Shown here in pieces: positions 33,980-39,512 of a DNA stretch of 39,512 nt (position 1 is its first letter; every line of letters starts with the position of its first letter). The stretch lies in assembly GCA_025935925.1 (NCBI GenBank), contig JAICUI010000028.1, positions 1 to 39,512 on the forward strand, in the 5' to 3' direction. This stretch comes from Chloroflexota bacterium (GTDB lineage: Bacteria; Chloroflexota; Limnocylindria; Limnocylindrales; CSP1-4). A model generated the notes under the pieces. That model was not told the DNA's origin, made no database searches, and saw only the letters and a list, made by a program, of their open reading frames with translations. Made by a program: the position numbers and the translations under genes.

Positions 33980-35371
33980 CTACTGCTGCGCGAGGAGCGC
34001 GTTCAGCTGGGGGACCACCGACGCGAGCGCGTCCTTCGCCGTCTTGTTCGCGGCGTTGAACACGTTGGTGTCGAGCTCGTTCTGGAGCGTCGTCGTGAAC
34101 TCGTCGTAGCCTTTGAACGACGGCTTGAGCTTCGCGTACGACAGGCTGTCGGCGAACACCTTGGCCCCGTCCCACGACGAGGAGAAGGGACCGGCCAGGA
34201 CCTCCTTGTTGACCGGGATCGACGCCTTGAGCGTCATGAGCTGCTGCTGCGCGGCCGGGCTCGCGAGGTACTTCACGAACTCCCACGCGGCATCGGGCGC
34301 CTTGGAGCCCTTGAAGACGACGGCGCCGGTCGGATTGACCGAGGTGAACCGGCCCGCGGGTCCGCTCGGCAGCGGCGCGACGCCATAGTCGAACCCGGCC
34401 GCGTCGAACGTCGCCACGTTCCACGAGCCGTTCGCCGCCATCGCGGCCTGGCCCTGCTCGAAGGCGTCACCCGTCTCGGCGGACACCGCGGGATCGGGCA
34501 TGACCTTGTCCTTCCAGATCAGGTCCTGCAGGAACTGGATCCCGCCGGCCGCCTGGTCCGTGTCGAGCACCGTGGTCTTGTTGTCCGGCGCCATGATGTC
34601 GCCGCCGTTCTGCCAGACGAGCTCCGACCAGTAGTTCTCCATGTCGGTGGTCTCGGTGTAGAAGCCCCACTGGCTGGTCTTGCCGCCGTCGGACTTCGTG
34701 AGCTGCTTGGCGGTGTCGACGAGCTTCGTCCAGTCCCAGCTGTCGTCCGGATACGGGATCCCGGCCTCGTCGAACTTGGCCTTGTTGTAGAAGAGCGCGA
34801 TGGTGTTGAGGTCGCGCGGGAGGCCGTACTGGCCGCCGTCGGACGTCGTGAAGTCCTTGACGCCCTGGTCGGCGAGGTGGGTCAGGTCATAGCCGTCGCG
34901 GTCGATGTACGTCTTCAGGTTCAGCAGCACGTCGCGCGCCTGGTAGTCAGGGAACAGCGGGCCGTCCATCGCGAACACGTCGGGAGCGGCCCCGCCGGCG
35001 AGGCCGGTCTGCAGCTTGTCCCAGTAGGCGTCCCAGTCGGAGACGTCAACGTCGACCGTGATCGACGGGTTGGCCACGTGGAACGCGTCGGCGATGGCCT
35101 TCTGGTTGGTGATCTCCTGCGGGTCGCCCCAGATCGAGTACCGGATCGTGACCGGCGGGCCGGTGTAGGCCGCGGTCGAGGACGCGGGGCTCTCGCCGCC
35201 TGACGATTCCGGTGCCGATGCGGCGGTCGTCGGCGCCGCGGTGGCCGCCGTCGATGCGGGCGGGTTCGTGGTCGACGCGTTGCCGCAGGCAGCGGCAACG
35301 AGCGCGACGATGGCGACGAGCGTTGCGAGCGCTCGCGGGACCGGCGGCGCCGTCCGGGATGACGCGAACAT
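33980..35371 (-). CDS. Sugar-binding lipoprotein of a CUT1 ABC transporter
   Basis: 463 residues from ATG 35371; AGGAGG six bases upstream is one of the best ribosome sites in the window. The signal peptide ends in a lipobox LVAAAC with Cys29, so the mature protein is lipid-anchored. A Thr/Ser/Ala-rich tether (about 30-68) leads to a family 1 extracellular solute-binding domain: TIRYSIWGDPQE, PDVFAMDGPLFPDY, YGLPRDLNTIALFYNK, and GNGSW-like AANGSWNVATF. It captures an oligosaccharide and delivers it to the two permeases. An alpha-galactoside is likely given the adjacent GH4 enzyme. Confidence 0.94.
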   Translation of the reverse strand: MFASSRTAPPVPRALATLVAIVALVAAACGNASTTNPPASTAATAAPTTAASAPESSGGESPASSTAAYTGPPVTIRYSIWGDPQEITNQKAIADAFHVANPSITVDVDVSDWDAYWDKLQTGLAGGAAPDVFAMDGPLFPDYQARDVLLNLKTYIDRDGYDLTHLADQGVKDFTTSDGGQYGLPRDLNTIALFYNKAKFDEAGIPYPDDSWDWTKLVDTAKQLTKSDGGKTSQWGFYTETTDMENYWSELVWQNGGDIMAPDNKTTVLDTDQAAGGIQFLQDLIWKDKVMPDPAVSAETGDAFEQGQAAMAANGSWNVATFDAAGFDYGVAPLPSGPAGRFTSVNPTGAVVFKGSKAPDAAWEFVKYLASPAAQQQLMTLKASIPVNKEVLAGPFSSSWDGAKVFADSLSYAKLKPSFKGYDEFTTTLQNELDTNVFNAANKTAKDALASVVPQLNALLAQQ

Positions 35372-35391
35372 CGGGTACCTCCTCCTCCGGC

Positions 35392-36711
35392 TCAGCCGGG
35401 CCAGTCCGGTGCCGAGCCGCCGAGCCACGCGGGGAGCCACTCCCCTTCCGCGGCGATCAGCTCGTCGGTTAGCCGCCACACCTCGTCGAGCGTCAGGCGG
35501 GCCTGCGCGATGGGATCGGTCATGACCGCGTGATAGACGAGGTCGCGGTCCTCTTCGAGGGCCGCGCGCACGGTGAGCTCCTGGCAGTCCACGGCCGGCC
35601 GCGTGTACGCGGCGCACTGCGGCGGCAGCGGCCCGACCGGGGTCGGATGCACGCCGAGGCCGTCGACGAGCGCCGGCACCTCGACGCACGCGTCGCCCGC
35701 GAGGTTGGCGATCAGCGCGCCGCCGTCGTTCATGACGTTGGCGACGATGCGGGCGGGCTGGCCGGTCGTGACCGCGTTGATGATCACGGCCGCGTACTCG
35801 CCGCTCTGCTCGATCTCGAACGGCTCGGCGGCGTCCAGCATCCGCTTGGTCTCGGCGTATTCGTCGAGGTGGTTGGCGACCCGCTTGAGATACTCGCCGA
35901 TCGCGACCTTGTGGCGCTCGATCTCGCCCGCCTTCGGGATGTACCAGGCGCTGTACTCCGCCTGCTGGACCGCCGCCTCGCTGAGGTAGTAGCCGAAGCG
36001 CTTGAACAGGTCGGCCCGCACGAGGTCGTCGTCGGGAACCTTGCCCGCGTCGACGAACGCCCGGATGTCGGGGTACAGGTCGCGGCCGCGGTGCTCGAGG
36101 CGCAGGATCCACGCCAGGTGGTTGACGCCGCCCGAGAGCGCGTCGACCTCCTCGAACGGCACGCCCGCGTAGCCGGCGAGGTCGTGGACCGTCCAGTAGA
36201 CGGAGTGGCACAGCCCGACCGTCGGGAAGCCGACGGCCTCGTCGACGGCGCGGACGAGCATCCCCATCGGGTTGGTGTAGTTGAGGAACAGCGCGTCCGG
36301 GCAGACGTCCGCCATGTCGCTCGCGATGCCGAGGACCACCGGGATCGTCCGCAGGCCGCGCATCACGCCGCCGATGCCGATCGTGTCCGCGATCGTGTAC
36401 TCGAGCCCGTACCGGCGCGGGACCTCGAAGTCCACCTGCGTCGCCCGCGCGCCACCCACCTGGATGGTGTCGATCACGAAGTCGGCGTCCCGGAGCGCCG
36501 TGCGGCGGTCGAGCGACGCCTCGATCGCCGGCGTCGCGCCGAGCGCATCGGCCGTCCAGCGCGCCATCCGTTCGGCGGTCGTGAGCCGGTCGCCGTCGAT
36601 GTCGTGGAGCACGAGCTCGGCGTCGCGCAGGGCCGGGAACGACAGGATGTCGCCGAGCAGGTTGCGGGTGAACTCGACGCTCCCGGCGCCGACGAGGACG
36701 ATGCGGGTCAT
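35392..36711 (-). CDS. Glycoside hydrolase family 4, alpha-galactosidase-like
   Basis: 439 residues from ATG 36711, overlapping the SIS gene stop (ATGA). An N-terminal Rossmann fold with VLVGAGSVEFTRNLLGDIL binds NAD; NYTNPMGML follows. The metal site is C168 in GLCHSV and H198 in GGVNHLAW, the spacing known for GH4. The four-residue word CHSV is the one I associate with alpha-galactosidases of the family (CHEV for alpha-glucosidase, CN-P for 6-phospho enzymes). GH4 uses an NAD- and metal-dependent oxidation-elimination mechanism. Cytoplasmic; it would cleave the oligosaccharide imported by the adjacent ABC transporter without phosphorylation. Confidence 0.92.
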   Translation of the reverse strand: MTRIVLVGAGSVEFTRNLLGDILSFPALRDAELVLHDIDGDRLTTAERMARWTADALGATPAIEASLDRRTALRDADFVIDTIQVGGARATQVDFEVPRRYGLEYTIADTIGIGGVMRGLRTIPVVLGIASDMADVCPDALFLNYTNPMGMLVRAVDEAVGFPTVGLCHSVYWTVHDLAGYAGVPFEEVDALSGGVNHLAWILRLEHRGRDLYPDIRAFVDAGKVPDDDLVRADLFKRFGYYLSEAAVQQAEYSAWYIPKAGEIERHKVAIGEYLKRVANHLDEYAETKRMLDAAEPFEIEQSGEYAAVIINAVTTGQPARIVANVMNDGGALIANLAGDACVEVPALVDGLGVHPTPVGPLPPQCAAYTRPAVDCQELTVRAALEEDRDLVYHAVMTDPIAQARLTLDEVWRLTDELIAAEGEWLPAWLGGSAPDWPG

Positions 36712-37802
36712 CGGGCAGTGTCCTCCGGAGACGCGCCGAGGATGTGGGTCAGGCCCTGGCTGTGATAGCGCTCGACCCACTCGGGCCGGTCGGGGTCCGC
36801 GCCCCGCCGGCGGGCGAGCGCGAAGGCGAGCAGCGCGACCGGCGGCACGGCGCTGAGCGGCGCGTGGTCTTCCTCCGCGGCCGTGGGCAGCCGCAGCAGG
36901 GTCGACGTCGAGACGAGGCGCTCGGGCCCGACCTCGATCGTGCGGGCGCCCCACGCGGCGGCGTGCTGGAGCAGGTCGCCGATCGCCGCGCGGGCCGGTC
37001 CCGTCGGCGCGAGCGCGACGACGACCGCGCCGGGCCCGAGCATCGTGGCGGCGCCGGACGTCATCTCCCAGACCTCCGCGCCCTCGGCATGCACGAGCGC
37101 CATCTCCTTGAGCTTGAGCGCGGCCTCGAGCGCCGCCGGGTATCCGACGCCCCCGCCGGTCACGAACAGGTGGCGGGCGTCCGCGAGGTCCGCGGCGAGC
37201 GGCTCGACGACCGCCTCCGCGGCCTGGATGGCGGCCGCCGCATGATCGGCAGCGGATTGGAACCGGCGGTCTTCGGCGGCGGCCCGGTCCCCGGCGAGCA
37301 GTCCCAGCAGCAGCAGCTCCGTGGCGACCAGCGTCGAGGAGAACGTCTTGGTCATCACCGGGACCGTCGACGGGCCGCCCGCCGACAGCACGACGTCCGA
37401 CGCGAGATGGGTCAGCGTCGACCCCGGCACGTGGACGATGCCGGCCATCGGGACGCGGCCGCGGACGTCCTCCGCGACGCCGACGACGTCCTTGAACTCG
37501 CCCGAGGACGAGATGCCGACGATGGCGTCGTCCGGTCCGAGCGCCGGCGGGTAGGTGCGGAAGTCGGCGGCCGTCACCGGGATGACGACGGGGTCGACCG
37601 CCGATGCCCGCCGCCGGTACAGCGCCGTCGCCGCGAGCGCCGAGTGGTAGCTCGTGCCGTTGCCGATGACGTGGATCCGCCGGATGCCACGGTCGCGCCA
37701 CGCCGCGGCGATCCGCCGCGCGTCCGGGCCCGCGGCGGTGACCGTGTCGCGGATCGCCGCGGGGCCGTCGCGGATCTCGCGCGGGACGATGCCCTCGATC
37801 AT
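36708..37802 (-). CDS. Double SIS-domain sugar isomerase/deglycase-like protein
   Basis: 364 residues from ATG 37802, overlapping the deoR stop (ATGA). Two SIS modules: about 35-165 with HVIGNGTSYHSA and ISSSGEFKDV, and about 195-340 with VTGGGVGYPAALEAALKLKEM and HAEGAEVWEM. This is the layout of the isomerase half of GlmS, AgaS and FrlB, without a glutaminase domain. Members isomerise, deaminate or deglycate phosphosugars. With a LacD-like aldolase divergent from the operon, a galactosamine-6-phosphate deaminase/isomerase role is possible; that remains inference. Confidence 0.88.
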   Translation of the reverse strand: MIEGIVPREIRDGPAAIRDTVTAAGPDARRIAAAWRDRGIRRIHVIGNGTSYHSALAATALYRRRASAVDPVVIPVTAADFRTYPPALGPDDAIVGISSSGEFKDVVGVAEDVRGRVPMAGIVHVPGSTLTHLASDVVLSAGGPSTVPVMTKTFSSTLVATELLLLGLLAGDRAAAEDRRFQSAADHAAAAIQAAEAVVEPLAADLADARHLFVTGGGVGYPAALEAALKLKEMALVHAEGAEVWEMTSGAATMLGPGAVVVALAPTGPARAAIGDLLQHAAAWGARTIEVGPERLVSTSTLLRLPTAAEEDHAPLSAVPPVALLAFALARRRGADPDRPEWVERYHSQGLTHILGASPEDTAR

Positions 37803-38587
37803 CCGTGGGTCTCCGTGCGGCCGTTCGACGCCGGCTCGTCGCGCGCGACGCGAACGTCCACCCCGTGATCCCGGAGCGTCGCCAGCACGGCCGCCGGCGC
37901 CGACGCATCGGTCACGAGCACGTCGACCTCCTCGAGCCCGAACACGAAGCCGGGCTCCACGCGCTCGAGCTTGGTGGCATCGGCGAGGACGACAGCCGTT
38001 CGCGACATCCGGCGCAGCGCGCGGTCGATGAGGATTTCCGGCACCGAGTCGTTCATCAGCCCCTGCTCGACGCTCACGGCGCCGATGCCCATGAACAGCG
38101 TGTCGGCACGGAGCTCGTGGCTGGCGAGCTCCGCGAGGTGCCCGAGCATCGAGTGCATCCGCGGGCGGACGACGCCGCCGAGGACGATCAGCTCGATGCC
38201 CTCCCGGTCCCACAGGGTCGTCGCCACGTCGAGGGCGTTGGTGATCACGGTCACGCGCCGGTCGAGAAGCTCCCGCGCGAACGCGAGCGCCGTCGTCCCG
38301 CTGCCGATCGCGATCGTCGTGCCGTCGTGGACGAGCGACGCGGCCTCGCGCGCGATCGCGCGCTTCGCCGGCAGCGCCGGATCGGCCGAGCTGGACCTGG
38401 CGGCGGGCTCGCCCAGCGTCGCGCCGCCGTAGGTGCGGATGACGCGACCCTCGCGCGACAGGCGCTGGAGGTCCCGGCGGACCGTGGACGGTGTCACGCC
38501 CAGCTCGTCGGCCAGGTCGACGATGCTCGACCGGCCGTCGGCGCGCAGGCGCTCGACCAGGCGCACGCGACGCTCCGCTTCCCGCAT
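37799..38587 (-). CDS. DeoR-family transcriptional regulator
   Basis: 262 residues from ATG 38587. N-terminal winged helix with SSIVDLADELGVTPSTVRRDLQRL (recognition helix near residue 30-45), the family's VIRTYGGA wing, then a phosphosugar-sensing domain with IGSGTTALAFA, ITNALDVA, LGGVVRP and VVLADATK. Such repressors usually respond to a phosphorylated intermediate of the pathway. First gene of the operon and divergent from the aldolase; GC-rich repeated half-sites lie just upstream, so autoregulation is likely. Confidence 0.92.
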   Translation of the reverse strand: MREAERRVRLVERLRADGRSSIVDLADELGVTPSTVRRDLQRLSREGRVIRTYGGATLGEPAARSSSADPALPAKRAIAREAASLVHDGTTIAIGSGTTALAFARELLDRRVTVITNALDVATTLWDREGIELIVLGGVVRPRMHSMLGHLAELASHELRADTLFMGIGAVSVEQGLMNDSVPEILIDRALRRMSRTAVVLADATKLERVEPGFVFGLEEVDVLVTDASAPAAVLATLRDHGVDVRVARDEPASNGRTETHG

Positions 38588-38608
38588 GCGCGGATCCTGC
38601 GCACTGGC

Positions 38609-38670
38609 GCGCGGATTGTCAACCGCTGGTGCGCGGTTTGCGCACGAACAGCGTGTGTCGTGCGCGAACG
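38609..38670. promoter_or_regulatory. Probable DeoR operator cluster in the divergent promoter region
   Basis: The 121-base region between deoR and the aldolase repeats GCGCGGATTG (38609-38618), GCGCGGTTTG (38631-38640) and GCGCGAACG (38662-38670). The first two start 22 bases apart, two helical turns. Perfect inverted repeats occur: GTGCGC/GCGCAC (38629-38634 and 38640-38645) and GCGCACGA/TCGTGCGC (38640-38647 and 38658-38665). Such arrangement suits a multimeric regulator controlling both directions. Confidence 0.6.
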
Positions 38671-38708
38671 TTGCACGCCCGAACGCCCGCCACTACGATC
38701 CGGCTCGC

Positions 38709-39512
38709 ATGTCGTACCTCCTCGGCACGATCCGCGGCCTCGACGCGTGCAGCTCGCCGCGCGGCGCGTTCACGCTGCTTGCGCTCGACCATCGCCAGAA
38801 CCTGCGCAAAGCGCTGCGGCCGTCTGATCCGGGGTCGGTGACCGACGACGACCTGGCGGCGTTCAAGTCGGCGGTGGTGCGCGCGCTGGCCGGCGCGGGC
38901 ACGGGGATCCTGCTCGACCCCGAGGTCGGCGTCGCGCCCGCGATCGCGAGCGGCGCGCTGCCCGGGGGCACGGGACTCGTCGTCGCGCTCGAGGCGACGG
39001 GCTATGAGGGTCCGCCCGGCGCTCGCGTCAGCCGCCGGCTCCCTGGCTGGGACGCCGCCCGGGCCAAGGCGATCGGCGCGTCCGCCGCCAAGCTCCTCGT
39101 CTACTACCACCCCGATGCGCCGAACGCCGCCGACCAGGAGCGGCTCGTCGCGGACGTCGCTGCCGAGTGCCGGGCCCTCGACCTCGCCCTGCTGCTCGAG
39201 CCATTGGGGTTCGGGCTGGACGGCGGGCGCCTCGTCGGCGAGGAACGGCGCCGGGTCGTGGTCGAGACGGCGCGCCGGCTCACGGCCCTAGGTCCGGACG
39301 TGCTCAAGGCGGAGTTCCCGTACGACCCGGATGTCGACGACGAGGGCCGCTGGCGCGACGCGTGCGCCGAGCTCGACGCCGCCTCGGCCGTGCCGTGGGT
39401 CATCCTCTCGGCCGGCGTCGACCAGGGAACGTTCGAGCGGCAGGTCGGCGTCGCCTGCCGCGCTGGGGCGAGCGGCGTCGCCGTGGGCCGGTCGGTGTGG
39501 GCGGAGGCGGCC
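38709..39512 (+). CDS. LacD-like class I aldolase, 3' end outside window
   Basis: 268 residues are visible from ATG 38709 and the frame is open to the window end. LLALDHRQNLRKAL near the N-terminus, AKLLVYYHPDAP in the middle and VLKAEFPYD (K200) match the DeoC/LacD family; the lysine of LKxEFP corresponds to the Schiff-base lysine of tagatose-1,6-bisphosphate aldolase. It would split a ketose bisphosphate to triose phosphates. Divergent from the GH4 sugar operon with shared regulatory DNA, it fits galactose or amino-sugar catabolism. The kinase needed to make the bisphosphate is not in the window. Related sulfofructose aldolases are an alternative. Confidence 0.85.
   Translation, partial: MSYLLGTIRGLDACSSPRGAFTLLALDHRQNLRKALRPSDPGSVTDDDLAAFKSAVVRALAGAGTGILLDPEVGVAPAIASGALPGGTGLVVALEATGYEGPPGARVSRRLPGWDAARAKAIGASAAKLLVYYHPDAPNAADQERLVADVAAECRALDLALLLEPLGFGLDGGRLVGEERRRVVVETARRLTALGPDVLKAEFPYDPDVDDEGRWRDACAELDAASAVPWVILSAGVDQGTFERQVGVACRAGASGVAVGRSVWAEAA

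Noticed and set aside
33059-35203. A 714-codon plus-strand frame opposite the ABC transporter genes
   Set aside because: Antisense shadow; the minus strand encodes an unmistakable permease and lipoprotein.

Overview
The window is about 39.5 kb of very high-GC bacterial DNA with many GTG starts and tightly overlapping genes. There are no outer-membrane genes. Secreted proteins carry signal peptides, a lipobox or a single membrane anchor followed by Pro/Thr/Ala-rich linkers. A class I lysyl-tRNA synthetase, a TelA/XpaC pair and a lipoprotein-dependent sugar ABC transporter fit a monoderm organism such as a Chloroflexota or Actinobacteriota lineage. That placement is an inference; no phylogenetic marker here settles it.

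Region 1 (1-19.7 kb) looks like an exopolysaccharide locus. It has the end of a secreted LamG protein; a plus-strand operon of an A-PCP-TE NRPS-like enzyme, its phosphopantetheinyl transferase and a membrane-anchored glycosidase; and a facing minus-strand operon of five overlapping genes (GT2-GT4 fusion, GT4, GT-C-like membrane protein, small anchored protein, Wzx-like flippase). Three more glycosidases of the same GH39/PslG-like type follow, one with an N-terminal LamG domain, together with a GT2 enzyme and a small ORF. The four glycosidases keep the same pair of catalytic glutamates 109-110 residues apart. The layout suggests a polymer that is assembled inside, flipped out and trimmed at the surface, possibly with an aminoacyl group supplied by the NRPS-like enzyme.

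Region 2 (19.6-26.8 kb) holds a tRNA-Ser(UGA), a LolD-like ABC ATPase with no permease beside it, a NodB-like deacetylase, and a minus-strand operon telA - xpaC - large Clp-like protein. The Clp-like protein has three AAA-type segments, and only the middle one keeps its Walker motifs.

Region 3 (26.9-31.0 kb) is a housekeeping minus-strand cluster, greA - lysS (class I) - serS. It is preceded by a 540-nt non-coding leader that ends in an attenuator-like pair of competing hairpins.

Region 4 (31.0-39.5 kb) is a sugar-utilisation operon read on the minus strand: DeoR regulator, SIS-domain protein, GH4 glycosidase (CHSV motif, alpha-galactosidase-like), lipoprotein binding protein, two permeases and an amidohydrolase. 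A LacD-like aldolase, cut by the window end, is divergent from it. The shared intergenic region carries repeated GC-rich half-sites that are probable DeoR operators.
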